Part shown: one piece after another, positions 17,373 to 25,225 of the stretch
Layout of the letters: every line of letters starts with the position of its first letter
Numbering within the stretch: the stretch's first letter is position 1
From: Nostoc sp. FACHB-152
Lineage (GTDB): Bacteria > Cyanobacteriota > Cyanobacteriia > Cyanobacteriales > Nostocaceae
Length of the DNA stretch: 32,117 bases
Reading direction: 5' to 3'
Assembly (NCBI RefSeq): GCF_014697475.1
Contig: NZ_JACJRV010000078.1
Coordinates: forward strand, 1 to 32,117
Program-made: the position numbers and the translations under genes
Notes under the pieces: model-generated
The model's database searches: none
The model's input: only the letters and a program-made list of their open reading frames with translations
What the model was told of the DNA's origin: nothing

Positions 17373-17450
17373 TCGTAACTATTAAAATCAGCCACTCACT
17401 AAAATGAGAAGGATGTAGGGGCGATATCTAACATTAGTTGGGAGATACTT

Positions 17451-17726
17451 TTAGAACCAACGCTGTTTCTTGACAAAATAGGTTTCGTAAAATTCTTCCG
17501 GTGATTTATTTAAATAAATCATGCCTTCTATTAAACCTATCAGTTGCATTACTATCAAGGCAATTCCGTAGGTAAATGTGCCTGCAACTATAGATATAGC
17601 CAACATAATAAAGCCTTCTGGGTTATATCCTAAAATAAATTTATGAACTCCAAAACCTCCAAACAAAATCGCGCAATAACCAGCCAGAAGTTGTTTATTA
17701 GGATGACTAGGGTTAAGATTTGCCAT
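17451..17726 (-). CDS. TM2 domain protein
   Basis: A 91-residue membrane protein. Residues about 10-70 match the TM2 domain: KQLLAGYCAILFGGFGVHKFILGY, a turn with GFIMLAISIV, and a second helix ending LIGLIEGMIYL. TM2 proteins are short two-helix membrane proteins of mostly unknown function. The start is well supported by GGAGGAG about 10 bases upstream. No partner gene is adjacent. Confidence 0.88.
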   Translation of the reverse strand: MANLNPSHPNKQLLAGYCAILFGGFGVHKFILGYNPEGFIMLAISIVAGTFTYGIALIVMQLIGLIEGMIYLNKSPEEFYETYFVKKQRWF

Positions 17727-18120
17727 ATGATTATTACTCCTCCACAGTTAGGTAAGAATTTAAGCTTTTCTTGTAATAAGAACAAGTAGATATATTGATA
17801 CTTATTAGTTCAAGCTATTTTTATGAAGAAAAATTAAGAATTCAGAAGTTAGAATTCAAGGTGAATTCTCTACAACTGCATACAGAAAATATTTATCGAA
17901 CTTAAGTTTTGCTAATATGCTTTTCACTGTTATTTAAATCAGGGAATGCGTCACCCCTTTAAAAGTAACAATCAAAATATTATTAACAAATCTAAGTACT
18001 TTCTAGCTTAGAACCATAAAGCTAATTGATATAGCTCAAGGCATAAGTCAAGAGATAGCTGACAGGAAGTAAAAATATTACAATTCCTGACATTTATGCT
18101 CTGAAAATGTCCTGGTCTAT
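17727..18120. other. AT-rich intergenic region
   Basis: About 390 bases upstream of the TM2 gene. AT-rich, no HIP1 octamer, no recognised RNA gene or repeat array. Confidence 0.5.
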
Positions 18121-18387
18121 ATGCTTTTGGCTATCAATCTCTATTTAATTGTGATTATGGCACTGAATATAGCAGTTTTGCAGATTCTTAGGTATGATTT
18201 CTCTGAAGGAGAATTAATCCTAAGTATCAGCAAGAAACGGCAATCTCATACCACTTTCTACAAGCAAATTAATGTTACTTCCGGACTTTTTTGCTCTGGA
18301 TGTAATGATGCGATTCCAAGTTTATTGGAAAGGTATAAATTTTACAGGGTTGACATTTATCTTTTATTGAAAAAAAATGCCATTTAA
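18121..18387 (+). CDS. Doubtful small ORF with a CxxC motif
   Basis: An 88-residue frame with a hydrophobic N-terminus and a stretch INVTSGLFCSGCNDAIPSLL that faintly resembles the metal-binding loop and first helix of an HMA domain (C-x-x-C). No Shine-Dalgarno site, no recognisable full domain, and AT-rich surroundings. It may be a chance frame or a remnant. Confidence 0.25.
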   Translation: MLLAINLYLIVIMALNIAVLQILRYDFSEGELILSISKKRQSHTTFYKQINVTSGLFCSGCNDAIPSLLERYKFYRVDIYLLLKKNAI

Positions 18388-18720
18388 TCAACCTAGCACT
18401 CAACACTTTATTTAGTTTTCGTTTACCACTCCTATCAGTCAATCTTGAATTTATGATTCAATCTTGCCTGTTATGTGTAGCACAGATAGGAACTCAACCT
18501 CTGGAAAATAATTCCAACTCCCCAGATATTACTAAATGTTTATCTAGAAGTTTTGTAATTTATTTAACAGTATGGCTGAAATTTTATTTAATCTCAATAA
18601 AGTTCAGTTGAAGTCAGCATTTACTGAATTAAGTATTCAATAAATCTAAATTAGATATGATGACATAACGAGATAAAATCAGATATTTTTATCTATGGCA
18701 ACCGTATTATCATCGTATTT
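18388..18720. other. AT-rich intergenic region after the CPBP gene
   Basis: About 330 bases without a gene. No repeat array, HIP1 site or RNA gene was recognised. Confidence 0.5.
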
Positions 18721-20304
18721 TTAATTACCATTGCCTAAGAGAAATAGGCTAAGTAGTGTACCACTATTCCAAAGGCTGTGGAGCAACATAGGAGCTAGGA
18801 GATTACGCGATCGCGTGTAAACTACTCCGAGAACGATGCCCAAGGCAGTGAGTGGTAAAACTTCTGACAAGCTCAAATGAGCGATCGCAAACAATAAACT
18901 ACTAGCTAGTATTGATCCCCACACAGGTAGGTAACGAGTGAGGGAAGGCAGCAAAAAGCCGCGAAATAACATTTCTTCAAATAGTGGGGCGGCGATCGCA
19001 GCTGTAGAGAAAAATATGCCAAGTGCCACAAAGTCTTGGCTTTCTAGTGCCAGTTGCAATAAGGGATTACTACCACCCTGTCCTTGCCATAGCTTTTGAT
19101 TAATCAACGACACCACCACAACTATCGGTAAAGCCGCGCAATATCCCCCTAACCCCCATAAAAACCAATAATCTCGTAACTGAAACTTAAACCACAACCT
19201 TGGTAGAGGGAAATACTTTTTGATGGAGAGATACAATACCGACAGCGCACCCGCAGCCACTAAAAAGTAACTAATTAAAACAGAAACAGCTTGGAGACGC
19301 ACATCCGTAATCGGGCGAGGAATCGGCAGTACAGATAGTAAAAGGGGAACAAACACCTGTCCCATGAAGAAAAACCCGACGACGAACACCTGGATTATGG
19401 TTTCTGCATCCCAAGGTGTTGACCAAACTAAATCACCATTTTGTGCGATTAATGACTCTTTACCTTTCAGCAACAGCTGAATGAATAAGAAAATCAATAG
19501 GAATGTACCTATCAAGGCCGCCAAAAATGGAATCGTGCCAATCAGGGTTAGTCTAAGCACAGCTTGGGTAGCAGCTTCTTGTTGTTCGGCTTTAACTGCC
19601 AATAAAGGTTCTTGTCTTTGCTGGAGTTGGTATAGCTGAATTAAAGCAGTGTAGCGAAACCAACCATCTAAATTCCTTTGAATTAACTGTTGGGCATCAG
19701 GTAATATGCGGGGTGGATTACTCCATATTCCACTCAAAGCAGCAGCCGTCTCTAAAAATTCAGTGCTGATTGGTGGGTTATCTGTTTCTACTAAATTTTG
19801 TACTTCACTCCAGGTTTTGAGTGCAGCGTCTGGTTGTCCTTGTTGTGCTTGTAAAATTCCTAGATTCAAATCTAATTCGGCTAGTAATTTTTGCTGTTGG
19901 TACAATGACTGCCTTAACTGTTGCAGTTTTAATTCAGGAGATGTGCCAGTATCTAAACTGTCTTGTGGTAGGGGTTTAGGTGGAGGAACAATCTTGGATT
20001 GAGAACGTAGCTGTGTCAGCTGATTTTGAACTTTATCTAGATTAGTTTGTACAGATTCTTTGGCTTCTTGATATTGCTTAGTAGCACTTTGCAAAGGCTG
20101 ATCTTCAAGTATGGCTTTGCGAATCCCCCCAAGATTATCAGCACCTTCTGGTTGCCAAGCTTGGGCTTGCAAAGCAATATTTGTTTGATAAAGTTCTAAA
20201 CGACTCTGGAACTGGGGTTTTTGCCAACTACTAACTAAAGATAAAGTAGCCAACCCAATTGCTATCAACGTCGAAACGATTAAAACCAACCGCTTGATTG
20301 TCAT
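18721..20304 (-). CDS. CPBP family intramembrane metalloprotease
   Basis: A 527-residue membrane protein of the CPBP (CAAX protease and bacteriocin-processing, ABI) family. The C-terminal domain carries the family motifs: EExxxR at 443-448 (EEMLFR), FxxxH at 472-476 (FAIAH) and HxxxN at 509-513 (HSLWN), all needed for the zinc site. The N-terminal half is unusual: after an anchor helix there is a long Gln/Leu-rich, coiled-coil-like region (about residues 30-230), which could sit outside the membrane. AAAGGGGG lies just before the ATG. Substrate unknown. Confidence 0.9.
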   Translation of the reverse strand: MTIKRLVLIVSTLIAIGLATLSLVSSWQKPQFQSRLELYQTNIALQAQAWQPEGADNLGGIRKAILEDQPLQSATKQYQEAKESVQTNLDKVQNQLTQLRSQSKIVPPPKPLPQDSLDTGTSPELKLQQLRQSLYQQQKLLAELDLNLGILQAQQGQPDAALKTWSEVQNLVETDNPPISTEFLETAAALSGIWSNPPRILPDAQQLIQRNLDGWFRYTALIQLYQLQQRQEPLLAVKAEQQEAATQAVLRLTLIGTIPFLAALIGTFLLIFLFIQLLLKGKESLIAQNGDLVWSTPWDAETIIQVFVVGFFFMGQVFVPLLLSVLPIPRPITDVRLQAVSVLISYFLVAAGALSVLYLSIKKYFPLPRLWFKFQLRDYWFLWGLGGYCAALPIVVVVSLINQKLWQGQGGSNPLLQLALESQDFVALGIFFSTAAIAAPLFEEMLFRGFLLPSLTRYLPVWGSILASSLLFAIAHLSLSEVLPLTALGIVLGVVYTRSRNLLAPMLLHSLWNSGTLLSLFLLGNGN

Positions 20305-20633
20305 CTATCCCCCTTTGACGAACCAGAACAAAGCACATCCCTTGGGAATTATCGCAAGAAAATGCCAGAGGTGGATAAGTTCTATCAATATTGTGAGTTT
20401 AGTTTTACCAAGCCCCGTTGGGGCGGGTGTGGGGTGTGGGGTGTAGGGTGTGGGGAAACAGACAGACAGCCCCAACAACTCTTGGGATATAAGCCCTGCC
20501 TTTGAGAGCAACGGTGTTGGTAGGAGCTTGAACCCCTACCAACACCTTCCCTACACCCCACACCCTACCCCCTACCCCCTTTTGAACGATAATGAGTAGA
20601 TAATTCATTTGCCTTGCAGTACACACTGAATAG
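20305..20633. other. Repeat-filled gap between the CPBP and methyltransferase genes
   Basis: About 330 bases between divergent genes. Most of it (20412-20580) is a nested inverted-repeat element described separately. Two short minus-strand frames here read through the repeats and are not accepted as genes. Confidence 0.6.
20412..20580. repeat. Nested inverted-repeat element of GGGTGTG units
   Basis: A left block at 20425-20457 of GGGTGTGG/GGTGTAGG units is complementary to a right block at 20547-20580. Inside, GGTGTTGGTAGG at 20513-20524 pairs perfectly (12 bp) with 20535-20546, and GCCCC/GGGGC forms a small hairpin at 20412-20424. Confidence 0.75.
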
Positions 20634-21650
20634 ATGCATCAGTCCGAAAAAATCGTTATCAAATTTTTAGACTTGTTTTGTGGAATTGGCGGGTTTCGTA
20701 TTGCGGTAGAAATGGTTTGTCAAGAGCTTAATCTTAAACCCGTCTGTGTTTTTTCTAGTGATATAGACTCTGATGCTCAAAAAGCATACGCAGCAAACTT
20801 TGGTGAACAGCCTGCTGGTGATATCACTAAGATAGAAGCTCAAGAAATTCCTGACCATGATATTTTGCTGGCAGGGTTTCCTTGTCAACCCTTTAGTATA
20901 TGCGGCGACATGAAAGGGTTTGATGATATACGTGGGACTTTATTTTTTGACATTGCCCGCATATTACAAGCAAAACAGCCGCAAGCCTTTGTGCTGGAGA
21001 ATGTCAAACAGCTAAAAGGACATAATCAAGGTCAAACACTGAAGCGAATTATGGCAATGCTTAGTAACTTAGGATACTATGCAGACTATCGGATTTTAAA
21101 CGCCCTTGATTTTGGTGTACCGCAGAAGCGTGAACGCATTTTTATTGTTGGCTTCCGTCAGCAAGTTAATTTTCTTTGGCCAATTGGTGGTGTTCCTATG
21201 AAACCGCTTGCAGAAATTTTGGTCGATGAAGTACCAGCTTTCTATTATGCTTCTGAAAAAATTAGAAATAGTCGCATCGAAAAACGCAAGGGAAAGCAGC
21301 AGTATAACGAAGCAACTATCTGGCATGAAAACAAAGGCGGCAATATTAGTGCATATCCTTATTCATGCGCTTTGAGAGCAGGTGCTTCTTATAATTACCT
21401 CTTAGTCAACGGTGAAAGAAGATTGACAGAACGTGAAATGTTGCGACTCCAAGGCTTTCCAGATTCTTATCAGATAGTTGGCTCTTATCAATCTGTCAGA
21501 AAACAAGCTGGCAATGCGGTAGCTGTTCCTTGTGTTGCTGCTGTCATGCGCTCGGTTCTCAATGCAATGGCACAAACTGCTACCGATAACATTAAACAAT
21601 TGAATGCGATGCTTAAGCCTATTGCTCTAGGCTCGCCTCTCTGCGGTTAA
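20634..21650 (+). CDS. DNA (cytosine-5-)-methyltransferase
   Basis: A 338-residue C5 cytosine methyltransferase. Motif I DLFCGIGGFR (13-22, SAM binding), motif IV GFPCQPFS with catalytic Cys84, motif VI ENV at 122-124, motif VIII QKRER at 164-168, a short target-recognition region at about 185-255, and motifs IX/X ending AGNAVAVP (292-299). No restriction endonuclease gene is adjacent, so it may be a solitary enzyme or one whose partner is elsewhere; the target sequence cannot be read from the protein by eye. No Shine-Dalgarno site precedes the ATG. It converges with the KaiB-fold gene, stop codons two bases apart. Confidence 0.95.
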   Translation: MHQSEKIVIKFLDLFCGIGGFRIAVEMVCQELNLKPVCVFSSDIDSDAQKAYAANFGEQPAGDITKIEAQEIPDHDILLAGFPCQPFSICGDMKGFDDIRGTLFFDIARILQAKQPQAFVLENVKQLKGHNQGQTLKRIMAMLSNLGYYADYRILNALDFGVPQKRERIFIVGFRQQVNFLWPIGGVPMKPLAEILVDEVPAFYYASEKIRNSRIEKRKGKQQYNEATIWHENKGGNISAYPYSCALRAGASYNYLLVNGERRLTEREMLRLQGFPDSYQIVGSYQSVRKQAGNAVAVPCVAAVMRSVLNAMAQTATDNIKQLNAMLKPIALGSPLCG

Positions 21651-21652
21651 AT

Positions 21653-22441
21653 CTATATTTTCTTTGTCGCTCCCAACATCTGGAGAATCTTCTCAGCATT
21701 ATCTAAATCGCCAACGATGCGCCGGATGGGATGTGGCCAAACCTTAACAAGGGTGGGAGTAGCAGAGACTTGATCGATTTCTGCTTGTTCTGGATTAGTT
21801 AGAACATCAATCACTTTCATAGTATAGGGATATCCTAGCGATCGCTCTAACAATTCATGTAAATTTTGCAGTATCTTTTCTGTGTTCGCACTATGACCTG
21901 CTACAAATAAGCGCAGAACGTAACCTTGAGTTTTTTGCGGTGCTGTTTGTATGGCTCTAACTGGCGGATGGTATTTGGGAGCTTTTTCGGAAAGGTCTAA
22001 ATTAATAACTAAATCGTGGTCTTCCCAAAGCTGGGGAAATGTAGAGCGATAAGTTGCCAATACCATGCGATCGCATAATCCATCTTGCCACGGAGCAGCT
22101 TGCCACACTAATTCACCCGTGTTAAAAATTGCATTCAACAATGCTTGATGTTGAAGAACTGCTGGATAAGCTTCTGCAAAAGTACGGATTTGTCGGGTAT
22201 GGGGATCTAACCAATGGTCAAGTGTAGCTGTGTAACATGGAACTAAAAAGTGAGGCGGTTCTGATAAATCTAGGATTTCTTGCAAAGCAGCGCACAAATG
22301 CAAATGCCATCGACCCTGTTTATTTGGGTCGATGCAATAAATTAAATCTCCTCCTGGAGTAAATAAGGCTATGCCTTTAAAGATTTGAGGTAAAACAAGT
22401 TTATCTGTAGTCAAGCTAGTTACAGGGGTTGGGGAACTCAA
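21653..22441 (-). CDS. KaiB-fold protein with an additional N-terminal domain
   Basis: A 262-residue protein. Residues about 173-258 match the KaiB/SasA-N thioredoxin-like fold: YVLRLFVAGHSANTEKILQNL, the second strand around YTMKVIDVLTNPEQAE, and the cis-Pro region VSATPTLVKVWPHPIRRIVGDL. Residues 15-165 form a separate domain that I do not recognise (GIALFTPGGDLIYCIDPN..., with LCDRMVLATYRSTFP). The best start in frame is TTG at 22441, directly abutted by a hairpin and with no Shine-Dalgarno site. The gene follows pilT after 43 bases on the same strand, suggesting cotranscription. It is not the clock KaiB itself, which is about 100 residues. Confidence 0.85.
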   Translation of the reverse strand: MSSPTPVTSLTTDKLVLPQIFKGIALFTPGGDLIYCIDPNKQGRWHLHLCAALQEILDLSEPPHFLVPCYTATLDHWLDPHTRQIRTFAEAYPAVLQHQALLNAIFNTGELVWQAAPWQDGLCDRMVLATYRSTFPQLWEDHDLVINLDLSEKAPKYHPPVRAIQTAPQKTQGYVLRLFVAGHSANTEKILQNLHELLERSLGYPYTMKVIDVLTNPEQAEIDQVSATPTLVKVWPHPIRRIVGDLDNAEKILQMLGATKKI

Positions 22442-22474
22442 AGGTAAAAAGTAGAGGCGAGTTACTTTTTACCT
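22442..22474. promoter_or_regulatory. Perfect 12-bp hairpin between pilT and the KaiB-fold gene
   Basis: AGGTAAAAAGTA at 22442-22453 pairs perfectly with 22463-22474 across a 9-base loop. It ends at the base before the TTG start of the KaiB-fold gene and would occupy its ribosome-binding region, so it could limit translation or mark the pilT transcript end. Confidence 0.6.
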
Positions 22475-22484
22475 GTTACTGTAA

Positions 22485-23762
22485 TTAAACTCGTCCTCGG
22501 AGAAACTGGGCCATTTCATTAGGAGTCGGTGACATTTCTAAAGCTGTTTCTTCAGTAATGCGACCTTCTTGATAGAGGTTAAGCAGTGACTGATTCATTG
22601 TAATCATGCCATCAAAACTGGCCTGCTTCATCAGTTCACCAATTTCATCATACTTACCGTCTTTGACCCATTCTTTAACCGCCTCAGTGTTAATTAAGAT
22701 ATCGTGGAATGCAGCACGTTTACCATCAGTCGTCCGACATAATCCTTGGGCGATGATTGCTACCAAAGATTCTGCTAGGGCTACGCGCATCGCATCCTGT
22801 TCTTCGCCAGAGTATAAATTAAGAATCCGCTCGATGGTTTTCACTGCACTATTGGTGTGCAATGTTCCCATCACTAAGTGACCAGTTTGAGCAGCTTTTA
22901 AGGCGGTGTTGACTGTTTCTTTATCCCGCATTTCACCCACCAGAATCAAATCTGGGTCTTCCCGCAAGGCTGCTTTTAAAGCGTTATCAAATTTGCGAGT
23001 GTGCATCCCCACTTCTCGTTGTTTGACTAACGACTTGCGACTTTGGTGAACAAATTCAACGGGATCTTCAATGGTGATGATATGCTTGGCCATTTCTCGA
23101 TTGATATAGTCAATCATCGCCGCCATTGTGGTTGATTTACCAGAACCAGTGGGGCCTGTGACTAAGATTAATCCTTTGTGGTAGTGGCAGATATCTCGGA
23201 AAACGGGCGGTAATCTCAACTGTTCCATCGATAAAATTTTCAACGGAATCAACCGCAGTACCATTGCATGGCCTTTCATTGAGCCAAAAACGTTGATCCG
23301 TACACGGGCAAATTCATATTGAGTTGCACCATCAAACTCTAAATGTTCTTCAAATCGCTGAATTTCTGCTTCAGTCATTACCTCCCGCAACCAACTCATG
23401 AAAGATTCAAGATCCGTTTCTGGATACTCAGTTGGTTGAATTTCTCCACGGTTGCGATAACGAGGTACTTCGCCGACACCCAAGTGAATATCAGAATAAC
23501 CCTTATCAAATGCTTCTTTAATAATTTGCGCCAAAGTTAGCCCTGAAGGATTGCTTTTAGCTGATGCATTTTGTGGGGATGTTCCAGGACGATGACCCGC
23601 CACAGGTGGTGGTGCAGGTTGAGTAACGTTCCGATGGATAGACATATCCAAGGTTTGTGTATGCTGCTTCTGTGTGATTAAAGATGGTGGAGGCGGCGGC
23701 AAAGGTGGCACGTTTCTAGAAGGAACAGGGTTGGAATTGGCAGGATGCTTTGTTTCTGTCAT
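22485..23762 (-). CDS. pilT: Type IV pilus retraction ATPase, PilT2-like
   Basis: A 425-residue PilT-family hexameric ATPase that powers pilus retraction (twitching, phototaxis, DNA uptake). The core from about residue 75 shows DIHLGVGEVPRYR, Walker A GPTGSGKS at 203-210, the Asp box TIEDPVEF, Walker B DLILVGEMRD and the His box TGHLVMGTLHT, with the GLCRT region near residue 330. A Pro-rich, probably disordered N-terminal extension of about 70 residues (PPLPPPPPSL) makes it longer than PilT1; the length is close to the cyanobacterial PilT2 type I remember from Synechocystis. pilB and pilC are not adjacent, which also favours the second copy. Confidence 0.93.
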   Translation of the reverse strand: MTETKHPANSNPVPSRNVPPLPPPPPSLITQKQHTQTLDMSIHRNVTQPAPPPVAGHRPGTSPQNASAKSNPSGLTLAQIIKEAFDKGYSDIHLGVGEVPRYRNRGEIQPTEYPETDLESFMSWLREVMTEAEIQRFEEHLEFDGATQYEFARVRINVFGSMKGHAMVLRLIPLKILSMEQLRLPPVFRDICHYHKGLILVTGPTGSGKSTTMAAMIDYINREMAKHIITIEDPVEFVHQSRKSLVKQREVGMHTRKFDNALKAALREDPDLILVGEMRDKETVNTALKAAQTGHLVMGTLHTNSAVKTIERILNLYSGEEQDAMRVALAESLVAIIAQGLCRTTDGKRAAFHDILINTEAVKEWVKDGKYDEIGELMKQASFDGMITMNQSLLNLYQEGRITEETALEMSPTPNEMAQFLRGRV

Positions 23763-24477
23763 ATATCTTTAAATTTGAGCAGTTATTAACTTGACTCAGC
23801 AAAAAATTTATCTTGCTGGTTCTCAGAAAGGCAGACAGCAGGGTTGTTGCTTTCTCTTAGATGCAAAACTTGAATTCATATTTCGTTACATACTTTTTAG
23901 CTAGTCGTATCTTTTTTTATATATTTTCTCCAACTGGCTATTAGTGTAGGAAAATATTAGCCCTATATAAACTGGTTTAGCACACTATCTACATTGACAA
24001 CCCTCAGAAAAAGCACTTATAAAATAAAGTATATTTAATGACAATTGCTGATTCTTAAATTCTTTGCTTAATTAGATGAGAAATTTTTCCGGCAAAACAA
24101 CGCAATTTACTAGCATTTAACAGCCAAAACAGCCGCAGGTATTTTTTTCAGCCGTATTTCAGAATTATGAGAGACACTGCTTAATTTGATAAGAAATATT
24201 AAGGGGATCAATTTCAGAAGTTGACTATACGCTTAGTAAGCTCATCTTATAAGGCTTCTATTCCTGGAGATAGATGGCAGGAACTGTTCACATATCTAGA
24301 AATAAACGGAACTTTACATTCATAATTACAAAAAATTAACTGTAAAGTTAAGTAACTAAATGCTCATTTTTCCTAGCCCTTTTTATATACTGGAATTCAC
24401 TGAAATAGTCAGTTGATTCGCCAACAGCGGTATCTAACTGAAATTAAATTTATTGCTGTGTATTTGGAGAAAAAGTC
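23763..24477. other. Long intergenic region between pilT and the small membrane protein gene
   Basis: About 715 bases between divergent genes, AT-rich, with no HIP1 octamer, no tandem heptamer array and no credible ORF. It should contain both promoters and could hide a small RNA, but nothing specific was recognised. Confidence 0.5.
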
Positions 24478-24855
24478 ATGGTTTCAGCTCAAAGCTCTAA
24501 TCTCGAAAAGACATACTCCTTGATGATGATTAAAAGCTTTTTGATATGGACGTTCACATTGGCAGTATGCTTGTTAGTTGTCGGTTTTCCATTAGTTGTG
24601 TTGATGGCTACAGTTGGATGCTTGTTGTCGATTGTTTTGCAATCAGTAATGCCTGTTAGTGCGGTTTTATTAGTCGCAGGCGGTTTAATTTTGTTCAATA
24701 TTTTGGCAGTTGCGATCGCTGCTGCTGTCCTCACCTTTAGAGGTGTACATCCAAGCCAAATCAAGTGGTTAAGTTGGCTGCACGGAGAAGCAGAAGAATT
24801 GCAGCAAACTACTGTCTACGCCGCTTGTCCTTTAACTTGTGACATCAAACTATAA
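24478..24855 (+). CDS. Small membrane protein with a long hydrophobic hairpin
   Basis: A 125-residue protein with a continuous hydrophobic region at about residues 17-88, long enough for two to three helices, followed by an amphipathic, partly acidic tail (SWLHGEAEELQQ) and a Cys pair near the end (ACPLTC). GGAG lies nine bases before the ATG and an intrinsic terminator follows the stop, so this is a discrete single-gene unit. No family recognised. Confidence 0.75.
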   Translation: MVSAQSSNLEKTYSLMMIKSFLIWTFTLAVCLLVVGFPLVVLMATVGCLLSIVLQSVMPVSAVLLVAGGLILFNILAVAIAAAVLTFRGVHPSQIKWLSWLHGEAEELQQTTVYAACPLTCDIKL

Positions 24856-24888
24856 CTACTTTGCTAAACACAACAAACAATGCATCTG

Positions 24889-24909
24889 CCCGGTTCAACC
24901 GGGTTTTTT
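24889..24909 (+). terminator. Intrinsic terminator of the small membrane protein gene
   Basis: CCCGGT-TCA-ACCGGG followed directly by six T residues, 34 bases after the stop codon. This is the clearest rho-independent terminator in the window. Confidence 0.92.
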
Positions 24910-24921
24910 CATGCTTTTAGA

Positions 24922-25225
24922 AGGCAATAGGCAATAGATTTGTTTGGATCTCCTACACGGGTTGCTATAGATGCAGCGTTTTTTAGTTGGGTGCAGTACA
25001 CTTTGCAAAAAGCTAGAGGCTAGAGACTAGAGATTAGAGGCTAGAGATTAGATATACTTTTTATAAAAAATGGTGCTTTAAATCCTTATTTTTCTGAGCT
25101 AATTCTTTACCTATTGCCTATTGCCTATTGCCTGTTGCCTCCCCGCAGGGGTTCTGGTCATTTGTCATTTGTCGGGATTGAGTATTTACTATTGACTATT
25201 GACTATTGACTCTTGACCCATGACT
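24922..25225. repeat. Cluster of five heptamer-type arrays upstream of wecB
   Basis: In order: AGGCAATAGGCAATAG at 24922-24937; GCTAGAG/ACTAGAG/ATTAGAG units at 25013-25052; CTATTGC units at 25111-25140, complementary to the first block; GTCATTT units near 25157-25173; and ATTGACT, ATTGACT, ATTGACT, CTTGACC, CATGACT in register at 25191-25225. The last unit contains the wecB start codon. No gene is seen in this gap of about 360 bases. Confidence 0.85.

Noticed and set aside
20305-20626. Two overlapping minus-strand frames before the methyltransferase gene
   Set aside because: Both translate the GGGTGTG inverted-repeat element; low-complexity products rich in Pro/Thr/His or Gly/Val are repeat artefacts.
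24922-25225. Repeat cluster considered as a CRISPR array
   Set aside because: Units are contiguous 7-base repeats without unique spacers, and no cas gene is near.
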